Made by a program: the position numbers and the translations under genes
Notes under the pieces: model-generated
Database searches by the model: none
Seen by the model: only the letters and a program-made list of their open reading frames with translations
Told to the model about the DNA's origin: nothing
Shown here: piece after piece, positions 38,725 to 49,139 of the stretch
How the letters are laid out: the number at the start of each line of letters is the position of its first letter
Position numbering within the stretch: position 1 is the first letter of the stretch
From: Prosapia bicincta
Taxonomy: Eukaryota; Arthropoda; Insecta; Hemiptera; Cercopidae
Length of the DNA: 64,000 bases
Direction of reading: 5' to 3'
NCBI GenBank assembly: GCA_036971475.1
Contig: JBAIZL010000002.1
Location: forward strand, 20,217,067-20,281,066

Positions 38725-39088
38725 TGTTCTACTGTAGAGATTAGATATTGGGTTAAATCTGAACTTTACATAATAAATTATTTCCAAATTTAATTTTTGT
38801 TAAATTGTAACTGTTTCCGGCCATTTTTAGCCTAAATTTCCTGCTCATGGCAGCAGTTGACGCTTTACCAAAACAGTTAGCAACTAGTCAGGTTTACTTT
38901 TATGTCGGCGTGAAGAGGTAAATAAAAAAATCCAATGGTTTCGGGGATAGAAAAAGTAGGACAATGGATGAAAAACAAGTTACAAACACTCTCCATAGAA
39001 AAGTATGTGCGATTAAATTACTCCAAGTGTTTAATGTGAAAATATACACAATCACACACACTCACACAGACTCACACACACACCCATC

Positions 39089-39139
<51 letters not shown>

Positions 39140-39648
39140 AAACACACACACACACACACACACATACATATATAGTGTATTTTTGTTGTGTGTATTGTGT
39201 TATTTGATTTTAGAACAGTGACGGAGATCAAATTTCTAACTCGTCCTAAATTGTAGGTATTGCTACTCCAACTGTAATAGGACAAATAATCGTTATAAAG
39301 AAAATGCCTTAGTTTCAATTAGAATATATTAGTGTGCATTATTTATTTTTTCTACACATCCAATTTGCGTATTCGACTGTCCTAGTATTCTATTTTTTCA
39401 CCATCATCTAATATTACTGTATCGAACATTTATCATTTTACCTTATTTACCTAACCGCACTCATTTATATGCTTAGTTTAGCCAAATCTAATATATCTAT
39501 AACCATTCATGTTACTCACGTCATGGAACTCCTTTACGCATGGTTCTTCCGTTTGTTGTGCCTTTCTCTTAAAACTGAACCAACAATCCCCTAAACCGAT
39601 TATGCTAAAAAACAACACAAGTAAGACACAAAACTTTAAGAAATCCAT
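30918..39648 (-). CDS. Gene B: secreted seven-cysteine knottin-like peptide (87 aa, two exons)
   Basis: Join complement of 39520-39648 and 30918-31052. The signal peptide spans residues about 1-20 (core [10 protein letters not shown]). Mature cysteines at 22, 37, 44, 50, 51, 56 and 70 give C-x14-C-x6-C-x5-CC-x4-C-x13-C. From the second cysteine onward the spacing equals that of gene D. The donor is GAC|GTGAGT, the acceptor TGTGTTGCAG|TGT, intron phase 0 before a cysteine. The extra N-terminal cysteine leaves an odd number, so either a free thiol or disulfide-linked dimers would be expected. A 17-residue tail follows the last cysteine. An acceptor-like AAAATCAG 23 bases upstream of ATG hints at a 5' UTR intron. 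The 8.5-kb intron holds a Gypsy provirus. Biological role unknown. Confidence 0.78.
31433..31905. repeat. (AT)n microsatellites around an inverted repeat and the Gypsy LTR
   Basis: Three AT runs (about 31433-31461, 31737-31789, 31842-31901) bracket the hairpin at 31492-31738 and the left LTR of the Gypsy element. Both insertions appear to have targeted AT microsatellite. Confidence 0.92.
31492..31738. repeat. Inverted-repeat element, about 105-bp arms
   Basis: The arms share GATGAATAGTTATTATCTGG...GTCGGAACTGCGATTTTATG-type sequence in opposite orientation around a 38-bp centre. The right arm contains CTAGATGAGATTCTAGTGAAAC, a decayed relative of a CTGATGA...GAAA core. A single arm of the same family is at 58975-59098. 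Both end with CCAGATAATAACTAT and pass into a microsatellite. Confidence 0.75.
31906..32179 (-). repeat. 3' LTR of the Gypsy element
   Basis: About 274 bp, collinear with the 5' LTR (shared TTTTTAAAAATAATTTTATT, CAGGAATCTACTCTA and GTTTACATTATTC words). It starts AGTTATG right after the polypurine tract and lacks the extra GCTGTTTCACCAGCTG segment of the 5' LTR. Confidence 0.85.
32178..32192 (-). promoter_or_regulatory. Polypurine tract
   Basis: The minus strand reads AGGGATGGAGGAG directly before the 3' LTR, the expected start site for plus-strand DNA synthesis. Confidence 0.7.
32195..33830 (-). pseudogene. Errantivirus env-like third gene, decayed
   Basis: On the minus strand a splice-acceptor-like AATCCTTTTCCAG precedes the region at 33807, matching the spliced env of gypsy-type elements. 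A furin-like basic site (KRG) followed by a Gly-rich IDGLGS word near 33400 is the hallmark of the fusion-protein subunit junction in this env family. Cys-rich and Asn-rich ectodomain pieces flank it. Several frameshifts and stops break it, and no full-length frame remains. Confidence 0.6.
34316..36725 (-). pseudogene. Gypsy pol remnant (RT, RNase H, integrase)
   Basis: Reading the minus strand: [14 protein letters not shown] (about 36660), [32 protein letters not shown] and [11 protein letters not shown] (about 36190) are RT motifs. [16 protein letters not shown] (about 35750) starts RNase H, and chromatin-proximal ADVLSRI ends it (about 35420). Integrase follows in another frame: the zinc-binding NHRGIQ...KRRYYWP (about 34760), GDGFTRC, SDNGTEI (about 34450) and [15 protein letters not shown] (about 34340) give the D,D,E triad. 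One 510-codon frame covers RT-RNase H. Frameshifts separate it from integrase at about 35070 and 34700, so it cannot act as it stands. Confidence 0.92.
36730..37245 (-). pseudogene. Gypsy gag/protease remnant
   Basis: About 0.5 kb lies between the primer site and pol where more than 1.5 kb would be expected. A gag-like helix word ([15 protein letters not shown]) is readable near 37120-37165. The protease active site is not seen. A large internal deletion is likely. Confidence 0.5.
37266..37281 (-). promoter_or_regulatory. Primer binding site (tRNA-Ser type)
   Basis: The minus strand reads TGGCGCAGTCGGTAGG at the 5' LTR boundary. This complements the 3' end of insect tRNA-Ser including CCA, the primer used by 17.6/297-group elements. 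Confidence 0.8.
37281..37571 (-). repeat. 5' LTR of the Gypsy element
   Basis: About 291 bp. On the minus strand it ends CACGTAACT immediately before the primer binding site. An AATAAA occurs close to this end (AATAAAACACG), the expected polyadenylation signal. The outermost bases have mutated from AGTTAT. Confidence 0.85.
37600..38335. repeat. Mixed TG, TATG and AT microsatellites
   Basis: A GT run at about 37610-37640, AT runs at about 37757-37820 and 38158-38210, and irregular TATGTATA words between. No gene. Confidence 0.92.
38655..38722. repeat. (AT)n microsatellite
   Basis: About 65 bp of AT dinucleotides. Confidence 0.93.
39050..39176. repeat. (CA)n microsatellite
   Basis: CA dinucleotides with a few interruptions, lying about 340 bp downstream of the gene B exon 1 donor inside its intron. 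Confidence 0.93.
39520..39648 (-). CDS. Gene B exon 1: signal peptide and two cysteines
   Basis: Encodes 43 residues. A hydrophobic signal is followed by Gly-Asp-Cys-Trp, a basic/glutamine-rich spacer ([10 protein letters not shown]) and PCVKEFHD up to the donor. The 15-residue gap between the first two mature cysteines is the longest in the family. Confidence 0.8.
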
Positions 39649-39659
39649 GTTGTAGTCAT

Positions 39660-40130
39660 TTCATTTCATAGCTGATTTTAAAAATAAAACTAGGAAATAG
39701 ATTACACTACGCATTAATGCATAAATATATCTCATTAGTGAGGTGATAAAAAGTAATTACTCAATTGCTCATTCCATCTATTTACTTATCGTGAGCAAAT
39801 TTGTTTTGATTTAATTTTAAAAAAATTTCCGTTTTTTGCATAATTTTTTAATAACATTAAAACTATATTTTTAAAACAAAACGAGTTCTTCATTATAAAA
39901 AGTAGTACGAGATTTATATATGCTAGAAAAAAATTGTTATCATGCTCAAAATTCGGCTCTTGTTTTAGTTGCTTCCGAACTTGAAAGCAACAAGATTTTT
40001 AATAATAAAGATTTTTATTTTACACTATTGATAAAAAACATCGACAGTAATTCTTGATACAAGCAACTTCCATTTCAAACACGGTCTTTTCGAAATGAAT
40101 CTAATACTCGAATCTCTCTAATAGAGAGTA
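39660..40130. other. 5' flank of gene B, no gene seen
   Basis: Very AT-rich. It may contain the promoter of gene B, but I cannot point to a confident TATA box among the many A/T words. Confidence 0.4.
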
Positions 40131-40134
40131 CGTC

Positions 40135-41115
40135 CGCTCAAGACACACGATCCTGTCCATGCGAGAGTAAATTTCCTTTCTCCCAGTACCAGGGAACCAT
40201 TGTGTCTTCTCCTAAATCTACACATTCCGCTCTACTTCTCATTTTACCTATTCCGTTAAAGACATACGATACTATGCATGTCAGAGTAATATTCTCTTTT
40301 CCTAGCGCCAGAGAACCATTGTGTCTTCTCCTACAAATTCCCGATCTGCTGAACTACTCATTATACCTTTTCCTCTCAAGACACCTAATCCTGTCCATGC
40401 GAGAGTGATTTTCCATTTTCCCAGTACTAGGGAAACATTGTGCCTTCTCTTACAACTTCCCGATCAACTCTACTACTAATGTTACCTTTTCCGCTCAAGA
40501 CACACGATCCTGTCCATGCGTGAATGATTTTCTGTGTTCCCATTACCCGAGAACCATTGTGTCTTCTCCTACAAATTCCTGATCCGCTCCTCTCCTCATT
40601 CACTCGATCCTGTCCATGCGAGAGTGATTTTCGCTTTTCCCAGTACCAAGGAACCATTGTGTCTTCTCCTACAACTACCCGATCCACTCCTCTCCTCATT
40701 TACCCGATGCTGTCCATGCGAAGGTGATTTTGTCTTTTCCCAGTACCAGGGAAATCTTGTGTCATCTCCTACAACTACCCGATCCGCTCCTCACCTGTAT
40801 TTACCTTTTCCTCACAAGACACACGATCTTGTCCATTCGAAGTTGATTTTCAGTGTTCCTAGTACCAGGGAAACATTATGTCTTCTCCTACAACTACCCG
40901 ATTCACTCCTCTCCTCATTCACCAGATCCTGTCCATGCGAAGGTGATTTTCTCTTTTTTGAGTACCAGAAAACCATTGTGTCTTCTCCTACAACTACCCG
41001 AACCGCATTTTACCTTTTCGCTCAAGACACAAGATCTTGTCCATACGATAATGGTTTTATCTTCTCCCATTACCAGGGAACAATTGTATCTTCTCCTACA
41101 ACTACACAATCCGCT
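40135..41115 (+). repeat. Minisatellite, about 96-126 bp units, nine copies
   Basis: The landmark TGTCCATGCGA recurs near 40156, 40396, 40516, 40612, 40708, 40930 and, altered, at 40276, 40834 and 41038. Units share AGTACCAGGGAACCATTGTG, TCTTCTCCTACAA and CCCGATCCGCTC. Units come in 96-bp, 120-bp and longer forms, indicating internal deletions spread by unequal exchange. Open frames are repeat artefacts. Confidence 0.9.
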
Positions 41116-41159
41116 ACACACCTCATTTACCTTTCTCAACCACCCCCTTCTATAAGACC

Positions 41160-41815
41160 TCGATAGTGAGTAGATCTATTTCAGACACATACGTGATTTT
41201 TATCTCAGCTTGAGCGTGAACCGGAATTTTATCTCCTACCTTGATTCATAATATTTTCTCTTCTTGTAGTCGCTATCTATAATAGTAATACTTCAACCGG
41301 AATCTGTCTTCTCTTCTGATGCATCAGTATTATAAAGCCTTTTAAACAGGATATCTTGTTAATTTTTCCATAAGAGTCTTGAAAACATATAAACTGGTAT
41401 GACACAGTCATGAATCCTTAATAACTATTTATGTAGAACATTACTTTTGCAATATAGTCTACATTTTTGTTTAAACTTTTTTTTCCCGGAAATGTTTCTA
41501 TTGGGTTTCTACAAATATACTATCACTTTCTATTCTTCTTTATGAAATATTTCACAGTCGTATTGGTGAACCGAGCTTTTCTTCCGTAGATCGGCCCTGA
41601 TGGTTTTCTTTAACACTGGCTTCAGGAGAGTCACTGCATCGGAAGGTATAATACTGGAAGCAAGGATAAGGATGCTTGTTTGGGACGCATAGGAGATGGA
41701 GTGTTATTTTGGTACGACCTTTATTTATTTATTATTTAAACACGTGAGGGCTGACTATTTAAAATTATCTTTTTTAATTTTGCAGGAAATATAGTACACT
41801 TAAAAATGCGAACCT
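41160..41815. other. Intergenic DNA, no gene seen
   Basis: AT-rich between the 40-kb minisatellite and the AT tracts. No supported frame or repeat. Confidence 0.45.
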
Positions 41816-41817
41816 TA

Positions 41818-42118
<301 letters not shown>

Positions 42119-42801
42119 ATGCCAGATGTGTTTAGAACAAAAGACAATTAGCGCGGTCACTATTCATTCTTTGTTGTTTCTTCTTGGATATTTATCTCTA
42201 ACCTTTGTTCCCTAGAGACAGGCATAGCGAGACATTCAATCTTATGACTTGAGTTTGGACTCCTTTGTATTTATTTATAATTTCTCGTCTTTACTTATAA
42301 TTGAGTGTTTATATTAGAAATATTCTGATATATTTGCTGTCCTATGTTAGACATGAAAGTTTCTTAAACTTGTATCAGCATTGCCCTATTGTTTCTCGTA
42401 TCACTTGGTGTCTTGTGACAACCTTATAGCCTTTAGTTGCATCTGTTTGACTAAACGATAATGTAAAAAAACCAAATATTTGCTCTTTGCTGTACATAAG
42501 ATCACGTACTGGATATTTATTTTTGAAGTTTTTCTTTCGTTGATTGTTTTTCTTCTAAAGACACAGCTGTTCCAATTGATGACGACATTGTGAGTTTGCC
42601 CGCAATTTGGAGAACGTTGCACGGTTCAGAATTCTACGAATGAAATGAGTTTAGAAAAATTGTATTTTTATAATTCGTTACGCTAAGGCTTCGGATATTG
42701 TGAGTGTAAACAGTGATGGTAATGGTAACAGTTTGTGAGTACAGACTTTCTAGCACGCTACGCCGAATTCATTGCTCACACATTGTAATATGTTGTGGTC
42801 T

Positions 42802-42826
42802 CTGATGATGGGATTACTCACTGAAA
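42802..42826 (+). ncRNA. Hammerhead-like core upstream of a 65-bp array
   Basis: CTGATGA (42802-42808), T, a short weak stem II, then GAAA (42823-42826) and CGCAAAG. Stem II is poor here, so this is a relic at best. The downstream array shares GTGAGTT/TGTGTT words with the hairpin at 48246-48470, linking the two. Confidence 0.25.
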
Positions 42827-42850
42827 CGCAAAGACTAAGTATTCATATTT

Positions 42851-43315
42851 ATTAGTTTGTGTTCAACTTGTCTCACACATAAACTCACAATCCAGCTAAA
42901 TTATTAATTTACAATTGTTAGTTTGTGTTCATCTTGACTCACACGTTAAGTCAAAAACCAGCTCAAATGAAACTTTCAATGGTTAGTTTCTGTTCATTTC
43001 GGCTCACACTATAACTTAAAAGCCTGCTGAAAGTTACTTACGAGTTTGCGTTTATCGTGACTCACACATTAACTCACAAGGTAGCTCACGTAATACTTAA
43101 AATTGTTAGTTTTGGTTCATCTTGACTCTTACATTAACTCACAAACAAGCTAAAATATTACTTCTAATTATTAGTTTTAGTTAGTCTAGATTCAAATATT
43201 AACTCACAAGCAAGCTAACATATTACTCATAATTGTTAGTGTTGGTTCATCTTGACTCACACATTAACTCAGAAGCGAGCTCAAATAATATACACAATTG
43301 TAAGTTAGTTAATTT
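42851..43315 (+). repeat. 65-bp minisatellite, seven units
   Basis: Units start near 42852, 42918, 42982, 43042, 43104, 43170 and 43234 with TTAGTTTGTGTTCATCTTGA, then CTCACACATTAACTCACAAG and AGCTAAAATATTACT. Diverged but clearly periodic. Confidence 0.85.
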
Positions 43316-43319
43316 TTTA

Positions 43320-44540
43320 TAACTTGTAATTTTATAACTACAGTTATATTTATGTGTTCCCTCTTTTTTAAGACTTATTTAATATCGTTTTGATTTTAGT
43401 TTATTAGCCAGGACTAATTATTTATAGTTTGTTTAGTTTTATGTTTGAGTATAGAACTTTGTCACAAATGACAATGATTTTGAATTATTCGGCCAAAAAT
43501 AAACTACTTTTCTTGTCTCTTATGGGCGGTAATATTATAATATTAGCAAGTTTATAAAAAACGACAAAATGCTGAAACGTTACTATAAAAGGGTATGGTA
43601 ATTAAAATAATGTAAAATTATCTCAAGGTTTGTGATACACTCTGCTTATTACAAAATGGAAACAGATTTTAGCAAATAATTTGTTTTGAGAATACAAAAT
43701 ATCCAAATATTGGTTTCAGTATACAAAAATACTGGGAATTGGTAATTCCGTAATATGATGAAAGACCGACCCCTTAAAATGACGTCACCCAATTGCAATT
43801 TGTTGATATAAATAATCATCTAAATAACTTTAAATTAGCGCGTTGAAATTCATAAGTTAGGAATTTGTGTTATGAGAGAAACTCAGACAATGAGAGTTAT
43901 TTTGAAGTTATATAACTTCGTGACTCATTGTGTTGAGAACAAAAATATCGAAATATATTTTAATGAGATTATTTAATAAAAAATGTTATTTATGGAATTC
44001 TTTCCTTTCCATTAGTAAAAGCACTTTTATCTCGTGTGAATTTGCGACTATATATTTCAAAATAATGAATCCTGATTGCTATTTCAAATACCACTCAAAC
44101 AAAAAAATTTGGAATATAGCCTTTTAGGCCTCTTTTCCTAGCAATTCGGGTTTGAGCTGGTTGGTCTTTGTCCTGCCACTGGATAGCTGAGTTCATATTT
44201 TACGTTTATGAAAGGAGCCTTTATAACACTCAGTGAACCGAACGCCAGCAGCCGCTTCTGTAAAAGGAGCCCCATAATATGTCTTGTAAACAAGCAAATA
44301 GTCCTTCTCAGGACTACAAACGAGTTTCAAAACGGAAATAAAGCCACCCAGACAGACTGAAAGTAAATATATGGTCAAAAAAGTACTAACCATAAAAACT
44401 ATAAGGACAAAAAATTAACATTAACAAACACCTCATAATAAGAGTACGCGGAACAAATAGAACCAAAAGAACTTAAGTATGGAGTCCAAACCGAATAACT
44501 GCAAGAAACCTCACTCAAAGTCTGAAGGTAGAAGCAAACC
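43320..44540. other. Intergenic DNA, no gene seen
   Basis: AT-rich. The last few hundred bases may belong to the 5' side of the following non-LTR element, but no ORF1 motif is visible. Confidence 0.4.
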
Positions 44541-44549
44541 AAAGGGAAG

Positions 44550-47500
44550 CACACATTTCAATAGGACAGAGTTTTCCGGAAAAGAAAAAGAAAAGAGAGA
44601 GAACCTTACACCAATCGACCAACAACAAACTATATAAACAAAAACATGACAAACTATTAATAATGCACTGGAATACCAGATAGTTAAAAAATAAAGCACC
44701 GAAGCTGGAAAAGGAAATTCACGAGAAAAATATAAAAACAGTCTGTATACAGGAATCATCCTTACCAAAATACGAAGACCTTCATCCGAAGTTTAAACAT
44801 TACAACCTACATAATTTATCTAGAGACAATTCGAGAGGCAGAGGAATAGTCACCCTAGTACACGAGTCTTTACATGTCGAAGGCTGTGATATGAAGATTA
44901 CCAAACATTTAGAGTACATGAAAATGAATATAAGAGTTACCAATGAATTACAATTTACTCTAGTCAACACATATATACCATCCCAGGGAATTGAAGAGAA
45001 GGAATTGGACACACTAATCAGCTCCAACAAGGACCTGATCAAAGTTGGACACATGAACAGCAGACGTCAGAGTTGGAACAACGGACCAGAAAATAAAAAC
45101 GGCCCTAAACTGTTCAAATGGATTCAAGCCCAAAACATACTTCTGCTGAACCAAAACAAAGAGCCCACATACCAGTCACCCTCAACAGGAACTCTAAGCA
45201 CCTTAGATTTGACACAGTCCTCACCAATAATCGAGAAAAGCGTAACGAATTGGTACTTCGGGGAAGATCTAGGAAGTGATCACTTACCAATATACTTAGA
45301 ACTTTCTATCTCAAGAAATCTAGTTCAGAACCCCTCTGTCATAAGCAATAAATACAATATTTCAAAAGCTGACTTGAGTACTTTTACAGAAGAAACTAGA
45401 GCAAGCGAGATAATACAATATACCCCAGAACTTCTAGAAATAAAACCTCTTCAAGCAGCTGACCATACCATCTCCAAAGGAAACCAAGAAGAGAACGCAA
45501 ATTTAAAAATAGCTGGTGGTCAGAGAAAATCAACCAACTTAGAAAAAATCTTAGCAAAAGGCTAGAAGAAGATGGAAAGTGCAGAGAACCAAAGAGGGCA
45601 GACAGGAATACAAGAGATGCAACGCCATCCTGAGACTTACGATAATCTCAGAGAAAAGGAAATCTTGGAGAGAATTTGTGGGCTCAATAAATGCAAACAC
45701 TCCATCCAGCACAGTCTGGAAAAAGCCTAAATCAATCGAAGGTAATACTGACGAAAGGATTAGCCAAATACAAAGTGAAGCTGGAGAGTGGTTAAAGGAT
45801 GACAAAACAAAAGCGGAAACTTTTAATTTGTTTTTCAAGAACAGGGCTGAAAAGATAAATCCATGGCCCAAAAAGCTCATTACTAAAGAAAAGCAGTTGA
45901 TTTCCCAAGTCGAAGAACTGTACCGGCTGGAAGACCCTGCGAACGTACCCTTCAACATATGGGAACTGAGAAATGAAGTATCCAGATTTAAGGACTCTAC
46001 TCCCGGACTAGATGGAATCCATAACAGAATGTTCCAACATATCTCAGAAGAGATGCTTACTAATATAGGCTAATAAACGCATTCAATGAAATGTGGCACA
46101 CTGGAAATATCCAGAAAAATGAAAAACAGCACTAATTGTACCAATCCTATAACCATCTAAAGACAAGTCCCAAATGAAGTCATATCGCTCAATTGCTCTT
46201 ACATCTTGTCTTGGTAAATCGCTCGAACACATGGTGAACATGTGGTTACACAATATGGTTACAGAAAACAGAGATGCACTAATGATGCCATAATATACTT
46301 AACAAACAACATCTATGCTGGCTTTGAGAAGAAAGAACTAACCATAGTTGTCCTCCTAGACTATGAAGCTGCTTTTGACAGGACACCCCACACCACTATC
46401 TTGTTAAAATGCATGAAGCTTGACATAATGGGAAACATGATGAAATATCTAACGAATTTCTTGAGCGGTCAAAAAATCAAAACATCGGTCAATGACCAAG
46501 AATCAACAAGTGCTGAGATAGAAAACGGAACCCCTCGGAAAACGGAAGGAGCAGTTTCAAGTGCAATAATGTTTAATATTGCAGTACATGACATTGCATC
46601 CAACCTACCTCTGGGAGTCGAGTGCGTCTCCTATGCTGATGATGTAACTTTTTCGTTTCACATAGAGATCCGGACAGAGCTAACCAGGCAATGCAGATGG
46701 CCCTAGACCGAGTCTCGAACTGGTGCAAAAAGTTGTCACTGAAGATCTCCGCAGAAAAATCAGAATGTGCAATATTTACAAGAAGGAATACTCTAGCCGA
46801 CTACAAACTCAAACTAAAACTGAATTACATAAATCTTTAACCACTGCCCTAAGCTGCAAGGAGTACTGCTTGATAAAAAGCTGAGATGGAAATATCGTAT
46901 TGAAAAAACTGTTCAAGCTTGTAGCAAACGTCTCAATTCAATCAAAGTAGTCGCCAACCGACAATGGGGCGCTGACACCATATGCTTGAGAACATTTTAC
47001 CTATCCTTTGTAAAAACAAAACTGACTTATTGCAGTGAGGTCTGGGGAGCGGCTGCAGCAACGCACATTAAAAAACTTCAAGTGATTCAATCGGCTGCCT
47101 TAAGAACTTGCCTAGGCAGTCCCAAAACCACTCCCATTGCAGCAATGGAAATAGAATTATCAATAGAACCCATAGATTTACTGCTAGAAGAACAAACATG
47201 GAATAAAAATCTAAATACCCTCTCACTACACATAACCCATCCACTACACTCTTTATGAAACGACTACACGACAATCATACACTCACAGTATCAATTTGCT
47301 CGCTGCTGAAATGCCTTTTGAACTCCAGAGGAAATCCCGGTCTGCAACCACGAACCCCCTTGGAAGCAGAATGAAATAATGGTAACTCTAAACCTACCTT
47401 CTTGCCTAACTAAAGAAGACCCCCAAGGCAATGAAAAAGCAGACACAATCGCCAAACAAGCAGCGGAATTGTTCCCAGTCTTCTTACCACAGTACTCTCT

Positions 47501-47870
47501 AAATAAATGCCTGAGTGCTGTGAAAACATCAGTTAGAGGAAAATGGATCCACCGTTGGACAGAAGAAACCAAAGGTAGAAACCTCTATGACATTCAAAAA
47601 GAACCAAATGATTTGGAAATGTATCAAGAGGTTCCAGATTTACAGCCGTCTTGGCAGCACGAGCAAGAATCGGACTCATTGTGACCTATCTCTTCAGATT
47701 TAATCTGAGTGAATCTCCACTCTGCCCTAACTGTAGAAAAGAGGAGGAGACTCTAGGTCTCTAGTCTAGACCATATCCTCCTTCGATGCTCCTCACCAAT
47801 TCCACCAAGAGAGGCTCTGCTGTCTGCGCTGGGAAGCCTGGAAATGTCAAAACAATATTGATCGATAAAT
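44550..47870 (+). mobile_element. Degenerate non-LTR retrotransposon ORF2 (EN, RT, partial RNase H)
   Basis: Endonuclease remnants: IQESSLP (about 44750, catalytic Glu), RGRGIVTLVHES, VNTYIPSQ and GSDHLPIYLEL (about 45270, catalytic Asp-His). RT: SRFKDSTPGLDGIHNRMFQH (about 45990), PQYGYRKQRCTNDAI-like entry at 46245, LDYEAAFDRTPH (46360) and VSYADDVTFSF (about 46628). RNase H is mostly deleted; only QGNEKADTIAKQAAEL (about 47425) remains, followed by a broken CPNC Cys-His end near 47730. Frameshifts occur near 45565, 46070, 46700 and 46840. It is the most complete non-LTR copy here and a third distinct family. The endonuclease is the APE type found in the I and Jockey groups. Confidence 0.92.
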
Positions 47871-48245
47871 AGTTTTGGACCTTGGCTGCAGCAACTTATT
47901 ATGCACATCGGAACATTGGAGTCACATGACCCTGGACGTCCGCAGCAAGAAGTAAGAAAGTTTTTCTAGCAAAACATTTTTTTAAATTTAAATAATTTTA
48001 AATTGTCGACAATTAACAGTTTTTAACGACAGTTATCACAACGATAAAAGTTAACGGTGTACTATTATTTTAAGATTTGATTTAACAAATTTCTTATATT
48101 ATTAAACATCTAGTAGTTCTTGTAAAGTTTTATATAAGTCACTACATTTCTTGATATATTCGGTCTATAACATGTTATACAATTTTATGTCTGTAGGCTA
48201 TAGACATATCGTTGGGAAAAATTATGTCATCATTAAAACTAGCTA

Positions 48246-48470
48246 CACTAGGAACAAATAAAAACATACACAAAACTCACAAATTATACACTTATTTACT
48301 CATACGCGTTTCAATGACCAAGTCATCACCATCAGTGAGAGTTACTACTACAAACTCTAACTTACAACTAGTTGTAACTCTCGCTGATGATGATGACTTG
48401 GTCATTGAAACGCGTATGAGTAAAAAAATGATTAATTTGTGAGTTTTGTGTATGTTTTATTTGTTTCTAA
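48246..48470. repeat. Inverted-repeat element with a hammerhead-like core
   Basis: Arms of about 100 bp (AACAAATAAAAACATACACA... and ...TGTGTATGTTTTATTTGTT) enclose a short centre. The plus strand of the right arm reads CTGATGA (48384-48390), T, GATGAC, TTG loop, GTCATT, GAAA (48407-48410), then CGCGTATGAGTAA, which pairs perfectly with TTACTCATACGCG of the left arm. Stem II has six pairs, one a wobble. Confidence 0.7.
48384..48410 (+). ncRNA. Hammerhead-ribozyme-like core, best plus-strand example
   Basis: Core boxes and stem II as expected for a hammerhead apart from one inserted T. The GAAAC box is followed by a strand that pairs with the left arm and ends next to GTTTC, giving a possible stem III, but stem I does not close in the standard place. 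Activity is uncertain. Confidence 0.38.
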
Positions 48471-49139
48471 CATAACCTCACAAGCTAAGCTTAAATAATA
48501 TTTGTTTAGCTACACTAGGCACTAAACTGTAAAACTAAACATTAGGAAAAATGACCCATTACACATTAAGGATTAAGCTATGCAATTATCTATTAACCAC
48601 ATCCGCTAAGCACTAAGCGTCACAAAAGAGCAATGATCAGTCGCATTAGATATTAGAATTAAGGGAAAACGATGAACATTCACTTGTATCGTTCAATAGC
48701 ATTCTATATTATTAGACAATACATGCTCTATTAGCCAGACTCATCACAGATCAAGCACTGAACTATATCGTTAGCCTTAAGCTCAATTCTTTAGCGCTGG
48801 GCTATTACATTAGGCATTAATCGTCTATACTAAGGAATAGGCATTAACAATGAGCTAGCATTATACAATATATATGGATGTATAATGTGTCGGCTTGATG
48901 ACTGTTGTTTACATTTAATGTTCAATGTTACATTCTACTGCATCATGATACGAATTATTAGTTAATGTTTATTATAGAGTAAAATGCATAAAGTTAGAGC
49001 CTAATGCTTAGTGATTATAGCTACTTTATACTATTATAACCTAATGGTATAGTCTAATTCTTAATGTCAATTGTGTTTGTTTAATCCTTAATGGTAGTTC
49101 TTAATGTAGGCGGCTACTGTCTAATGTTATAACCTAATG

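Noticed and set aside
40524..41166. 210-codon plus-strand frame
   Set aside because: Product of the 96-126-bp minisatellite; period-linked repetition and no domain.
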